In this document: positions 24,301 to 37,883 of the stretch, one piece after another
Numbering within the stretch: position 1 is the first letter of the stretch
Layout: the number at the start of each line of letters is the position of its first letter
Assembly (NCBI GenBank): GCA_027579435.1
Contig: JANBPK010001215.1
Span: forward strand, 20,722-84,721
Length of the DNA: 64,000 nucleotides
Direction: 5' to 3'
Source of the DNA: Candolleomyces eurysporus
Taxonomy: Eukaryota; Basidiomycota; Agaricomycetes; Agaricales; Psathyrellaceae
Notes under the pieces: model-generated
Seen by the model: the letters and a program-made list of their open reading frames with translations, nothing else
Told to the model about the DNA's origin: nothing
The model's database searches: none
Made by a program: the position numbers and the translations under genes

Positions 24301-27300
24301 GCCTCCTGAGATGTCTATGAACCATTTAGTAACATTCCGTGATCTTAGCTAGGTGGTCGCACAAGATATTGGCCGTTCGAAAGCAAGTGCGGTGGATGCC
24401 GGTAAGAACTGGTTTGATGTTGCAATAAAAATAGCCGTCTTCAAATCAGTGTCCCGAGTTGGGTCTTTCTCATCAGAGTTTGGCAAGGCGACGCACTCGT
24501 CTCTGAGACAGCCCAATGAGATGAGGAACGATACCTGAGTGCCGTGGGCAGCGCGCATTTCAAGTGGAAACTATTCCCAGCTTTTACCGGTTGTTAGCAA
24601 GAATCGCCGTTTCCTTCGATTGGCAAATTGGTTAGTGCTTCTTGCCGAGAATGCCGAATAATGGCGAACTTTGGGCCGAGATGCCGCAGGGCTGAGTATG
24701 CCATCAATTTGCCCGCTGTTTGGCAAGGGCTTCTAGGACACAGTTCAGCAAGCAAACGTCGATGTTTTCGCCATCTCTCGCTGTCTTCCGTTCGTCGTTG
24801 GTGGGGCAAGGCCACGGAAGGCCTCCTGCCCACCCGTTCTTGATGCCCCTCTCATTGATACGCCCTTTACCTGAACCACCACCGACGAATTCGACGATGT
24901 TGCATACCCCTAGAGGATAGAACCAATCACGACCGACCATATTTCTCTCAACAAGATACGTATTCGATACCTCAATGAAAGGGTGAGGGGCCCAGGTGAC
25001 CCGCTGCAGTGAACTGGCTTGCAATCAAGGGCAGGACTAGGAAATGTGTGGCAATATACTATTGCGGAGCGGAGAACAGCCGTGGCCTTTTGTTNCCCCC
25101 AAGGTGTGCATTCCCCTTCTGCTCATACGTTCGGTTGGCTTATGGGTGTATACATATTCTCGACCTCTCACGTCCCTCCTCTCCATTTCATAGGATGTAT
25201 TTTATTATGAACTATCACAAATTGTTATCGGCAGGTTCTGCGCCAAAACACGTTCCTCCCTCGCAAAGCTCATAAGACCAGTTATCGGCAAACGATCCTC
25301 CGTCCCCTCCACCAAGAGCGAAGTTGCGTACCCTGCCTGAAACTTCGAATGGGTCCCTAAGATTCAAGAGTCCCACTTCGATGTTTGGGTCTGCGGCAAT
25401 GCCAACACAGTCCGCAACAGTCCCGACCTTTTCGATTCGGAGAAGCAATAGTAATATGAGCCCAGGGGGCAACTAGTTGTAGAGGTGGAGGGGAGAGGAA
25501 TTTGAATGTCGTTGCTTCGACGTCCTTAGCAGCTCCGTTTTCTCTGCGTTGTCGACTTCTCAATATCCAAGGTCGTAAGCCTCCCCTTTGCCGTTCAGGT
25601 CATCACAATTGACGCAGAATTTAGTGGCATCACTTCGTCTGATTTCATTTGCACTTTCAAAGATATTTTCATCGTCTCTCGAAAGTTCGTGTTTTTGATC
25701 AAGTTTTGTCTAGTGCCCAGTATCATAACCTTGCGTATGATGACTATACCACAGATCGCCCAAGCTGGACGGTTCCCGGGCCTGACCAGACCAGCTAGTT
25801 GTTGATTGATAATCGACGTTCGCCGACCTCTCGCGATTCTGCCAACGATTGTGCAGCCCATAACCCGCTATTTTGACAGGTTTCGCCCTCCGACTTTTTC
25901 TGATTCAGAGGATGGAGCCGCATGTGATGGTCATGGAAGCCTCAGTCTCATTTAAGAACTTGCAGACAACTTCTTTGGGGCAAACCTTCCCCTCCCGCAA
26001 GGTCATTTACGTGCATTTGATGACTTTGTCCGCAATTTTGAGCAGAGCGTATTCGGTGGACGGGAGCTGAAGGCTGCGAGTGAACGTCCCAGTTGAATCG
26101 AAGAGTCGGAGCAGTTTGGAGAAGAGGTGGGAAGAGTCAGAGAGGGCGGAGCGGAGGGATTGGCGGTCTTACTTGAGGTTTTCTTTTTGCGTAGATAGGG
26201 GGTCGAACCCACGATAGTCGAATGGAATAAAGCAGCTCCGTCCCAAATAGGGCGCCGATCAACCTGATCTGGAAGTCTCCCGATCGCGTCTCTCACTAAT
26301 GAGCGCGACTGCGCGGGCAGCACCCTCGCGATTCCACAGAGGGTGTTTGGTCTTTGACCGTTGAAGTTGAGGTTGCGAGATGGTGTCTGGATTGAAACGA
26401 GTTCTATTTCTTCACGCCGTCCGTAGTTTGCGAAGTCGGGTGCAGGGATGTTTTCCGATTTCCGAAAGATTTCGACTTTGTATCCATCTCGACCGAGTTT
26501 GTTGTTTTAGATTCGAGAGAAGCTGCCCATGCGTCAGATCGAAGTTCAACTTCAACAGATCCCGATGATGGTGATTGAATGATACGCCGCACTTTTCGGG
26601 TGTAAACTGCCATTCCTCCAGCCTTGTTCGATTACTGTGGACACATTCCCGCAATTCAAGCGCTTCGGTTATTCGTCGTCCATGAAGACTACAAACCACA
26701 TTACGTGAGGACCCATGGGAAATAGCGGCAGTATGGTCCTTTTCCACCCTCGAGCCCCGCCTCGCGGTACCAGCACCGCGAGCAATCAGCCCCAAATCGG
26801 TCAACGTTTTTGTCGTAAATTTGTGTTGTCGAACTCAGTGGCGTATCTTCTTTTATCGTTCGACGGAGACGAGATGATGTAGACTCGCCGGTTATCGCAA
26901 GAGGTGCGTTCCCTACCACCTTCTCTTGGCCTCATGCTTTGATCCATGATTCTCCACAACGATTGAAAGGAACTCTCTCTCGCCAGCGCGAACACCTTCC
27001 ACGACCGAGCAGGGACTCAGCCTGTGTGCTGGGAGGAGTATACAATGTCCTTAACGAGCATGACTTTACATCAGGGAGATCTATGTTAGAGACCGCAACG
27101 AACTTACCTACGTTGTGCTCCTCGCACTACGAGCTGTGTACAAGAGTCCCATAAAGGGCGGAATTGACCTTATCTCATCGGCGATCTCATCTCACTATCT
27201 ACCAGTCGTAGCTGATGAGACTTTGCAATCGACGTACATACATGCATCTGAATGTCGTAAACCTAGTGCCACCACGATGTCCGATAATACTTGAAGAAAA

Positions 27301-28284
27301 CCACCCATCACATTTGAAGATTGGAGCAGCACTCCAAAAAGATAGACTTGGTGCATACCCGAACAAAGGTAGATGCGATGGTGGTGCGCAAGGTGACCTA
27401 ATCTCTCAGACGCGGCATGGGGACGAGATTGTTTCGAGACGCTCCACAGGACTTGCTTTGATTCTCATTGTCACCTTGAGAATTGACATGCCACTGATAT
27501 GCCATAAAGACGGTATCCCCGTTGAAGGAAGGGGACAGGTGTGCCTTCGGCGCCATCACCGACAGACAATGAATGAGATACATTAGGCAGCAGGCTCTTG
27601 AGATATGTATCCAACATACAACACAGGTGTCGGTGGCCGAACTTATAGGTGCGAAGTTTAGTTCGCATCCCAGCTAAAGGGGATGAAAGGCAAGACAAGG
27701 AGTGAATAGTGACGTATTTGACCGTTCTGTATCTATCCTGGCGCATCCACGATTCAGAGATGAATGTGTTGGGGAGCTACGGTATCTTCTATCAAGCTAG
27801 AGTAGCTAAAAAACACCATCGGCGTATGCGTTTCAAAATCAACTTCCGTCCGCCGATACCTGGGACCTTGGACGTTCTCACTATGCATTTTGTCCATGAT
27901 ATCCTTCTGATGATCACGCATTGCTCAGAAACCGTATCTAGTCTCAGACGTCTCGAAAGGTTTGGCTCTACCATAACTCACATAATTCCATCTCCTCTAT
28001 TTTTAGGACACGATCTTCTGAAGGTCCGAACAGAGAGTGATGCCGGAAGAAGAAGCTTCATTGTGCAGTGTCATCATTGATGCAATGCAAGAGTCCGCCC
28101 TATCGATCAGACCATCTTTGCAACGATCCATGAAGGATGTACCGGCTTCTATTCAGCACGGGCGTGGTACGGCTTTAACACGTAACTCCCTGACTCTCTG
28201 GGTATTTGAGTTCGATCGCGCCATTGAGATTTGTCCTCCCTTCCGTATCATTCCCCTCTTAGCTCTTCCCCTCGGAGACCAGCC
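21316..28284. other. Long gene-poor region
   Basis: Seven kilobases with Ns at 22909, 23910 and 25095 (the last two followed by homopolymers). Open frames are short and overlap on both strands. A few plus-strand stretches (23,500-24,000; 26,500-27,000) look protein-like but are broken by stops in every frame; decayed genes or retroelements are possible. No terminal repeats or RNA genes were recognised. Confidence 0.45.
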
Positions 28285-30262
28285 ATGGATCCGACCCTTG
28301 ACTCTGCGTTACCAGGTTGTCGTCCGGCATTCGATATAGGTCCATATGCTGGTGTAATGCTCATAGGGTCTTTTATTTCAATGGCTTTGTGGGGTGAGTT
28401 TACCACGATCCATAGAATATTCGTTATCTCAACTGGACTGCACAGGTATGGCCACCATGCAAGTGTGCGTACGATCCAGGCTCACATAATCGTCATTTTC
28501 TAAATACCACAACTAACATGCAGCATCCTTTTCTTCGTCCGGTATGTCACACTGGGCCGATTGATCTCGCTTGTTGACTGACGGGCGCTCAAGTAAACAT
28601 CCAGGGGACTCGTGGCGAATCAAGTCGCTAGTTTTATGGGTCTGGTATGTTCACCCATTCGAACTTATGGGCATGCATTCCTGGAGTGTTTTGCCGATAA
28701 ATTTAACAAACGCTACGCCGCAGGGGGATTGACACAATTCATAAATGCGTTATCATGGCGGGGAGTGCGTATCCAGCACTTGCGAAGCAATAATCTGACT
28801 CTAATATTGTCACCTCAGACTACGTAGATATAGTGAGCGGTGAAGCCATGAACTCTAGGGAAGTGAACTCGTAAGTTGAAGCTATCATTGCTTGATGCAT
28901 TCAATCCCTTACCCGAATTTCTGCGACAGGGTGTTCATCGTGAGCCCCTCCCTTTCCCTTTGGCGTGAAAGACCAAGTATTGATACGGACGTGCGACGCG
29001 GTGTAGGTTACAAACATTTTCACCGTGAGTCAAGTCAGACGCGTCAGTGGCTCTTTATCTCATCATACCTTCAGAGTTGGGTGTCTGTTCCTGTTCAGAT
29101 TTTTTTCACGTGGAGGATTTGGAGGTGTACGTCTTCAATTGGCACTTCTGTCTCAATGTTCACTGACCACGTTGGTTTTCTTCCAGTTAAAAATCCTATA
29201 CGATGGGCCTTTGTCGTCTTCCTGGTTCGTACCAACATTTCTATCATACCCATGAAATTTCTTGCTGAACCTTCTTGCAGTCTCCATGTATCCTGTTTCA
29301 CTTTGGTACGTCTAAGCCGTTGCCCATCTTCCGTTTGGTTGACGGGGAACCATAATAGCTATGGGAATTGTCATGGCTACCGCAATTTGGATAAAACGCA
29401 ACAATCCTAACGCGATCTCGAGGTCGACTATGATGGTAGGCGATTTTACTCGATCCATCTTCTTTCAAGAGAATAAACAATGATCAAAGGCATTGTCTAT
29501 ATCCAATCTAACAGTCGAAGCCGTAACAGATGTCATCCTCGCCATCGGTCTCTGCATACTTCTCTGGCGAACTTACTTGGAAGTAGTAAGCGGGGCTGCT
29601 GGAATAAAGTCGTACGTCCGGATCTCGCCCCCCAGCTCCCGTTTTCTCATTCAATGCTATCCTTCGTTGCCTCGAAACGGCACTTTATTTCCAGTGGAGA
29701 GTCAATCGTTCAACGCCTCGTTCTTTTAACGATTACGACAGGCGTCTGGACTGCGATGTTCGGCGTCCTCACAATGGCAATGGTGCGTAGCTATTTTCTC
29801 TTCCACAACCTTTCCAAAATCCTGTCATCCCCAAATCTGAGATAACGGCGTCTCACATTGTTGCTTATCAATATGTTTTTAGGCTATCAAATATCCGGGA
29901 CGCCTAACCCACATCGCATTCTGCTTCATTATTGCCCCCATCTACGACAACATGTTCCTTGCCAACCTAAATGCACGATCTTACATTCGCGAAGGTGTCG
30001 ATAGAGTTATCGAGTTTGAAAAATCTGGAGCTACATCTGGGCTTAGCAGTGTTAGAGATTGCTCGGTGAGTGTTTGCTCCTCTCTGCGTCTTCCGATTAT
30101 TATTCCGACCCAAATCCTCAGATCCAAATGGTATCGATGATGAAGGGTAGCAAGCGAGATACCACTCTCATAGACTCGACAAATTCAACTGTTGAGGGTA
30201 AAATGCAAATCAGAATGGAGACCGTGAGGTATGAGAAGTACGATAATGTTCCTCTCACTTAA
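28285..30262 (+). CDS. DUF6534 multi-span membrane protein, gene 1
   Basis: Predicted seven-helix membrane protein of the large agaricomycete DUF6534 family (GPCR-like topology, unknown ligand). The first exon starts MDPTLDSALPGCRPAFDIGP and enters the first helix (AGVMLIGSFISMALWG). Small exons follow (..GMATMQ, ILFFVR). A mid-protein exon near 29,080-29,130 reads VPVQIFFTWRIW, the family QxFFxxRiw motif. The most diagnostic part is 29,500-30,060: VTDVILAIGLCILLWRT, then IVQRLVLLTITTGVWTAMFG and DNMFLANLNARSYIRE. The last exon ends KYDNVPLT before TAA at 30262. The middle exons are not resolved; the overall call rests on the ordered motifs. Whether every exon is intact could not be checked. 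Confidence 0.75.
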
Positions 30263-33200
30263 TGTAGCTTCATACACGGACATATGTTGAAAACGCTTTG
30301 AATCCACATCCGTTTGTATTCTCATCCCCGTCATCTACAGCCAGCATGGAAGGCTACAACCCAGGTACTAGGTCATGTGTGTGTAGGCTGAGGGGCTGAG
30401 TAGGGTAGCCCACCCTTGGACTACCCACTTCGGGAGTTCGACGAGCTTGGGAACCTGGGGCCGTGCTGGAGTTGTAACTTCGGTTGAGATTTCTGCTGAG
30501 AATGGGCCGACTGCATGGTTTTGGCAGAATCCATTGAAAACGCTTCACTCCGTCATCCGTTCATAAGATGCAGATGGGTCCGTACCGAGTCATCGTATGT
30601 CAACCATCCGGGCTACTAGTATATCGTAAGTGTTAGTGCTCTCTCCTATCTTTTGCTATTACTTAGTCTCTTTGGCCATCGTAAGGTCTTGGGAGGCTTT
30701 GCATGTATAGTGAGGGTTGAACAGCGGTCAGGATGCCCATGCCATGGTCGAAACGTCGATGTCGATGTCGTTGAGCATCGATTGTCACCATCAGTCTCTT
30801 CCCTTCTTTTTTCTTTTTCTCTCAGCCGCAAAGACGACGATGTCTTCGAGCCCAGAGAAATCCCGGACATAGTAGCTTGTCAAGAGATCCGACGCCACCC
30901 TCAAAACGGTGACCAGTAAGGGTGCGGAGAAGCTGTATGAGCAGGCGCTGGTTACCTGGTCTTGTCCTTCCTCTTTATGCGAGGATCATTTGTGAGCTTA
31001 AAGGCGAGATGAATGATATTGGTGGCATAACAAATACGAATACGACCCATGCCTCGATTCCACATTAGGACTTGATCAGGAGGCCGCCTGGGTAAGATAC
31101 GGACCAAAAGTGCGTCTTATGTTTCTTTACTACTAGAATGCATCGCTGAAATATAACCTCCTTTGTAAACTTTTACCATTACAGGTGCGCTGTCGAACGT
31201 GATAACTCAATCCCAAGCTCCGCCAAACTCGATGCGCCTTCCCTTACCCATCAACAGCTGGGCGGTGACTAAGCCTGATACCCCCCGACAGTCAGCGACT
31301 TCTCCTTGATACCCAACCGCTACGAAGCTCAGAAACAGACGCGTGCAAGTTACATTGTGTGGGCGATCGCGGAAAAGAGGAATTCCGTGAAGCAGAGTCT
31401 TGAAACGACACTTGTGGGGCCGCGGATGATGAGTAAACGGATCACTCAACAATCAACTGGGAACTCGGGAATGTCACCACCCAGACTTCGGGCTCATCTA
31501 CCAGGTTCCCAACAGGCTCAAGAGGCTACACGATGCAATAATCTTGACTGAGGTTCATCTGTCGGAGGGTAGGGCGTGTAGAGAAATAGGGAATGTGGCA
31601 AAGGCAAAGGCAAAGGTACGTGCTTTAGCTTCTATTTCTCTATAATCTCATCCACTTCTCTCTTTGACCACCTCCCTCTCCCCGTGTTTTTCTCAATCGC
31701 TCTACTGTTAGGACAANTTTTTTTGCCGTCAACTTCGTATTTCTCTCTCTTCCGTTCGGGGTCATGCAGAGCTTCTATGATGAGATGCATTTTTCCCTTC
31801 CATGCGATTGTCCTTGCTGATACGGATGTAGTACCAATAGTAGACAGCACATTCTTTTCACTTTCTCGTTTTCTTTGTAGGAAGTGAATGGTGGTTGAGC
31901 ATAGAGCGAACGCATGCCTGTTCGCAGTCGAACTGCTTCCCCGTCCTTGGCCGTTGAACCTTACTTAGCGAATTAGATTCACGCTCTGCGGTGCACGCAC
32001 ATGTCGTTCTTCGCGGCGTTGATATACTCCGATCAAGTTGCTGTCTTCAACGAGAGGTTTAAAGGCACGGCCATATCCTAGAGCTCTTCCAAATCGAGAG
32101 GCGGAATGGCTGTCGGTCACGAACGTGAGCTGGGTGATCCTACCGCAGATTCACAAAAATCCACATACCCGTCAAATGAGCCAAGGTCATGAGCATAAGC
32201 ATCAGAGACGCGATTGTCAGGAGCTGCTAGCCCAAATGAACCGTAGCTCCAGCGGTTAACTGAGAATCTTTATGATCAATGGGAGAAGAGACCGGCGTTT
32301 GGCGCCCGGGTAAAGGCACAAGAGCAGAGCGACTGAAACGCGTGTGAGCACTTGAGAGTATAATACGATGACAGATCCACTCTGTGAAGGTCAATGCAGG
32401 TGTCGGCGTAACTAGAATTCAAAGTGTTAACCGGCTGCGATGGTGCGTCGCAAGTGTTATAAGATTTATTCGTGAGCATCACGCATAGCACTCCTGTTTG
32501 ACGAACTTTCCCAGTCATTCATTCCCATTTAAAAGTTGACAATCAAACATTGAGTCCAAGTGGGAGATAGGTGCGATAGCTGACTAAATACTCGAGAAAA
32601 AAAATCGGATCTGATCCCCTTTCAAAGGGCCAGGCAGTGCTACCACTCACCCGATATATTCGTTACGATAGCAAGGACCGGGATATACTGAATTAGCAAG
32701 AAAAGGACCTTTTCTAACATCCATTTCTGTAGCCAGACGAGAGACCTGTGATGGTAGGTAAACACAGAGTCCAGACAGTTGCGAGAACTGTGGGACGTAA
32801 AACCTCTTCATGAAGATCGGTGAAGCAATTGTGGACCTGCGGTTATCTTCAGCAACGCAATCCGTAGCCGAAAAAACCACCACTTAGAAATGGAGATAAA
32901 GTCAGGTCCCCGCTTTGGATCGCATACAGTACTGTTTCTTACGGAAGAGATACTACCACGTGCGATATGAGTAGAAGGTGTCTCGTGGCAAGGTTAGCCA
33001 TGGACGCGCGCTAGATGCTGTCTCACTGCTTCATCAAGAGTACTACGCTGTGCGTCCATCGTGGTATAGTAGGTTACGACCGTGCATATGAAGGGGGCTT
33101 TCGACGCTTGATCCAAGCTTTTGTAGTCTTGTATCGCGTCAAAGCTCATCATCCATGTTGTAACAGTATATGAATGGCCTCGGAGCCAACGTTCCTTGCC

Positions 33201-33667
33201 AAATAAACAGTAAACATTTAAACCATTTATCCGAACTCCACAGTGCATGGTCAACTTGGGCGCCCAAGGTGAGAGCTTTCTTCTCTAGAAACTGCGAAGG
33301 GAATTCAAAAGCTGTCGGAAGCGTTGTTGAAACAAAGAAGCGACACGCCTCCTTGATCAGGACGATGGTTGTTTTCACACCGTCAAGGAGCGAAAAGGGA
33401 GGTAAATGGGGAAAGTAATATGAGGAAGGAACGAAGCACCAAGCAGACTCGACCGAAGCTCACCAAAGGCTGATGAGGTAAAGTGATCTATGCTCCAGGG
33501 ATTGGCAGAGGCGGACACTCTTTGCAAAAGCGATACGAACGAGAATTTTCGGACAAGTCGTCGGAAACGGATGGATCACAGAATTAATTTGACCCAGACA
33601 TTCTCAATCAGAAATCAACCTGAATACATGCAAATTGCCAGGCGTAAACAAATCGTTCGACTTGGGA
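30263..33667. other. Gene-poor region
   Basis: Includes the N at 31717 followed by seven T. On minus, 32,994-33,254 is an 86-codon frame and 32,276-32,883 holds further short frames, perhaps exons of an unrecognised gene, but phases and motifs do not let me join them. Confidence 0.4.
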
Positions 33668-35770
33668 CTAGAGCATATTGATAATAGCCGTATACGCAGC
33701 CTTGGGGTTATAGCTCCTATCGAAAAGGAGGGGGTTGCTTCCGGACCTCCACGAGTTCTATGAATTGAAGGAAGAGGCCGTGTCAGTTTTATCCGTGTCA
33801 GTTTGGATGGAAGCGAAGCAATAGAGAAAAGATAGCGAGAAGTTTTCGAGATATATAGAAAGACGAAACTCCAAGGAAGCAGCCAAGTGGTAGAGACAAT
33901 AAACTGATATAAAAGTGAGACTCGGAACGAGAACCATCAAATTGGCTTCTAATTCGAGAACGAAAGGGAACAGAACCGGATCGCAGATGGAAGCAGGTAA
34001 ACAAGAAAGAAAAAGGCATGGCAAAGCGAAAAGCGAAACTCTATCACTCACGGCATCACTAACACCCCAGACCGTAATCCCCACACACTTGGGAGTATTC
34101 AAACACGCTCTCACTACCGCCGTGTAATCGTTCGCGCTCGCATTGACAATATCCAACTCGGTGATGGCGACTTCTTTGACGTCGGCAGCGGCGAGGGCGC
34201 TCAAGGCTGCTTGGGCTCCTCCGGCTCCGTTGGCCTGCAACATCCGTCAGATCATCAAATTACGACGAAAGCTCGGTAAGTGACCCGGGAATGACAGTTG
34301 GGAAATCGAGAGGGAAAGCGACACAGAAGGAGGCAGAGAAACCGAAAGGTAAATCGGCAACGCACCTGCAAATGCATCTGCGTCCCAGCTCCATCAATCG
34401 TCCCCGGGTTAGCCTGGTTGACCCTATTCACGAGGTTCACCAACCCTCGAACTTTGGCGTTGGCAGAGTCAAGGTTGTAGTCGTTGATGTACAATACGGC
34501 TGCAGGGTCGGCTTTTCGGGCAGCTTGGAAGGCAATAGTCACGAAGGACTGTCCCGAGTCAACTGTGAATGGCCGAGCGAATGCGTAGGGAAAAGGAACA
34601 GCGCACCTCGCCGAGGACACGAGAGAAGACGCTGCTACGGAGTGATCCATCCTCGTTGAAAATCTCACTAAAGTGAAGCAGTATCAGTGACCAACGAATA
34701 AAGGAAAGTAGGGTTGAGGAAGCGACGTACTTGACAACGTCCCACTACAGTACGTGCAATGCACGTTTGATTAGCAAGGTCGTATCATTGAGGGCAATAT
34801 GGTCACGGATGACGACTCACAGCTAAACACGGGTCGAGTCAGCGAGTAGCAGATGTGAGTGAGGGATCGGCGAGAAAAAGGGGAGCTTGAACGTACCGTA
34901 GACTTTCCCAGCATACCGGCCTGCAACGCTTTGAGCGTGATTTTGAATAACGGTCGTCTATAGTTTTGAATCAATACTTTCATCCCGACTAGGCTTCGCC
35001 GGAGGTTGATACAGACCAAAGTATTCCTATCATTGATACTGTTGACCCATCCAGGGAGCTGCGAGTGCCAAACTGGATGCATCGTCCGTTAGATGATATC
35101 GACAAAATGAAGAGCGATGAATGAGATGATGGAGAGAAATTTAGACCTACCAAGAGTGTGACCACGAATCAGCTTTCCGTTAGAGGTAGCCCAGTTGACC
35201 AGTGTGTCGGCATTGCCAAAGTTGAAGTTGCCTCGGCTGGCTGTTCAAGGGACAGGTGTTAAGCTAACGATGGCCTTGGGCGTAGGGCGAGCAGACGTAC
35301 GTTCGGTGGCATCCCACTAATGAGAAATGGGAGTGAGTCACTCGTGGCGAGACAAGAAAAAAGCATTGGCGTACTTTCATAGAGTTTTCCTACACGAATA
35401 CAAGGCATCCATTATATATCCACATCATAACAGAGAAAAGATCAACGCACGGGAGTGAGTTGGCCGAAGTCCTTCTTAAGGACGTTCGTATTGGCTATGT
35501 TTCATATGGCATTGAGCACACAGCACGCACGCCAGAGACAATGCAACACGTACAAGCGATATTCAAGGTGTTGGGATCAGCGCAGGTACCGAAGTAGATC
35601 TTCCCCTTGGCCCTGAACTTGACTTGCAAGCCACCAGCACTAGCTGATGGCTCTATGGCACGAGCAACGGGGGTAGCCTCCCGTGGCTGCGTGGAATCCG
35701 GGAGCACAGCAAGCGCCGCGCAGTTCGTGATGAAGAAGACGAGCGAAACGAGTGCGAAGAGCCTGGACAT
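33668..35770 (-). CDS. GH10 endo-1,4-beta-xylanase, secreted, 13 exons including a 2-nt microexon
   Basis: Secreted enzyme cleaving beta-1,4-xylan in plant cell walls. Exons: 35770-35554, 35494-35451, 35389-35375, 35316-35301, 35240-35151, 35072-35017, 34957-34897, 34822-34821, 34744-34731, 34667-34607, 34548-34366, 34234-34052, 33757-33668. They total 1032 nt, 343 aa. A signal peptide ([20 protein letters not shown]) is followed by a short linker and the barrel: [45 protein letters not shown] (Glu is the acid/base), [14 protein letters not shown], and ITELDI (Glu is the nucleophile), then GITVWGVSD and [15 protein letters not shown]. No carbohydrate-binding module is present. All catalytic landmarks are intact. 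The phase across the whole gene closes only if the two-base exon CT at 34821-34822 is used. Confidence 0.93.
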
Positions 35771-37028
35771 TGTCGAAAATTAGGTGCGTTAGACGACCGA
35801 GGGTGTGGAGGAGAGAGAGAAGGTCTTTTTATAGCGATGGAGATGTTGGGAATAACCAGGGATACTCCTAGGAAGCTGCCCATACTCCGACTTTGAGGAG
35901 GAGAGAAGGGCAATTTTCCGATGCAGATGGGTGTGTGAGGAGCGTAGAATGCCCAGATGCTAGGACGACGAGACTCAATCTGCACTGAAGTCAGGACATT
36001 AGCATGTATATACGAAGGTTGTAGCACGCACCAAGCCTCACCAACCGCCCATTCCCAGAGCACTCTGATCGTACACCCAAAACAACGCGACGATCCTGCT
36101 CAAACACGTCCCATATGACCTTACGCCTGCGGATTAACCTCTCCATGCTCAGAGTCTCGTGAGCTGTCTTCTTTGCATCGTGAAGAAGACGCGACGTTGG
36201 AGAAGAGGGTGAACAGGAGACCAGGGAGCGTCAACATCCACGCCGTGAGAGCGCCCGGGGCGGAGTTGTCTGGCGGGCCGTTATGCCACATCCCGTTCAG
36301 CAACTATGGGTCCAGTTGGCCGCCCAAAGCTTCGAAAAGCCTGTATAGCATTCCGTATCGTCCGTGTGAGATATGAATTTGGTCAGGAGGACGTGAAATT
36401 ACCCACATCTTGAGCGACTGGAATAATCCCCCAGCAACTCATGGCCGAGAAGGGTCGATTTTTCCGCTTGATTTAACCAGGGCATGATGGGAGCAATGGT
36501 GCGCTACTATCTGCACGGTGCCCATAGTCTGTGTCGCAGAGACAAGGGGCATGTAAAAGAAGACAGAAGTCGCCATGGAGGAGGAAAGGAAAGGATTGCA
36601 TCGACGCTAGATTATATAGCCTTGAAGAGCCAAGGCCCAAGAGTCTTGGTCAAAAGAAATTGTTGAGGATGGGATTACCTCGGGTCTATCGTTGCGCCCG
36701 TAGTCGAAGGACATGAATACATTTACGTTAACAGACCATTTCCTTATACACCGACGTCCGATGTAACGGACGGCTCTCCTGAGCCATTACCGCCCAGACC
36801 GAATTGTGGACACAACATCGGTTGTGTGTACCCGAAAGTCCCGATGTTGGTGTCGGAAGGGCTGTGGTCTATAGTTTGTGTGTCCGTCAAACCGCCGGTC
36901 GGGATGCACGGACATGAAATCGTATTTAGATTGTATGGCATGTCGAGTCGATCCCAACAGCCGGTCTGCTAAACTCGATTCGTCTGGAACAAATCCGTCC
37001 CTAGCCACCACAAGACCATTTTTTATCT
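35771..37028. other. Divergent intergenic region
   Basis: Between the 5' ends of the xylanase and the secreted 225-aa gene; presumably both promoters. No supported ORF. Confidence 0.5.
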
Positions 37029-37883
37029 ATGCAACTCCCACTCCCACTCCTCTTTTCTCTCTTCGCCCTCGTGGCTTGCACATTTGCCGCTCAGAGCGCC
37101 AGACTGGATTTCGGCACTCGGGACATAACTCTATCGCAACGGGAGGGTCCCCTCGATGATCCGCCTGTTGACCTCAGGTCTCTGGCCGACTTGGCACCGA
37201 GCTCCGGCGTTGGATTTGCGAGGAGCACTGAGTTTGAGGAAAGGGTGAGGGAGATTTTTGTCCGAGAACTCCTCTCTCGATCCGGGGGCGAGCTCGAAAG
37301 TCGTGATTTAGTGGAACTCGACCCACGATGGGCAACTGCTGTTGCCTCAGCCGTGGAACAAGCAGTCAAAGGGATCGTCCAAATCGTTCAGATGATCAAG
37401 GCACAGATCGAGAAGGATAAGAAGGTAAGTACTCGTATGATAGCAACTGTGGCTCGTTCGCTAACCCTTGATCTTGCGCATGCATAGCTCCGTGCTCAGT
37501 TCACCGTCAGGGTCATCCAGGAAGCATCGAAGCGGTATCCTGGGATGCATTTCGTCGTTTGCGGAGTCAAGCATCATATGAAGAACCTTCGAGGGAGATT
37601 CGTACACCACGTTGTAAGATTCAAGAAGAGCATTGGACTCGGGAGTTTCAAGTAAGGCTATCAGGCTACTGTTTTGGGGCGTTGGGATGATGGCTCACTT
37701 CCTGCTTCTCATAGGTACGATGTCTATGGGTGCCAGCATTGCGAGTTCAATCGCATGGGTGACGGAAGCCTGATTAACGTGAGTTGATNCCCCCCCTTCC
37801 GCCACAGTACTCTCATAAATCCTTCGCAGTGGGCGTACACCACTCGAGGAGCAAAGAGATCCGGAAATAAGGTGGTATACTGA
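37029..37883 (+). CDS. Secreted orphan protein, 225 aa
   Basis: Exons 37029-37424, 37488-37651, 37715-37778 and 37830-37883 sum to 678 nt in phase. A clear signal peptide (LPLLFSLFALVACTFAAQSA) is followed by an acidic, Leu-rich proregion-like half. A helical segment then reads WATAVASAVEQAVKGIVQIV, and the Cys-containing C-terminal domain reads YPGMHFVVCGVKHH, YDVYGCQHCEFNRMGDG and INWAYTTRGAK. I have seen similar secreted basidiomycete proteins with a C-terminal ..GxLxNWAY element, but know no function. The N at 37789 falls in the last intron and does not affect the product. Confidence 0.75.

Noticed and set aside
26190..26270. tRNA-like B-box (GGTTCGACCCC on minus)
   Set aside because: T-stem does not pair, no A-box at the right distance and no matching acceptor stem.
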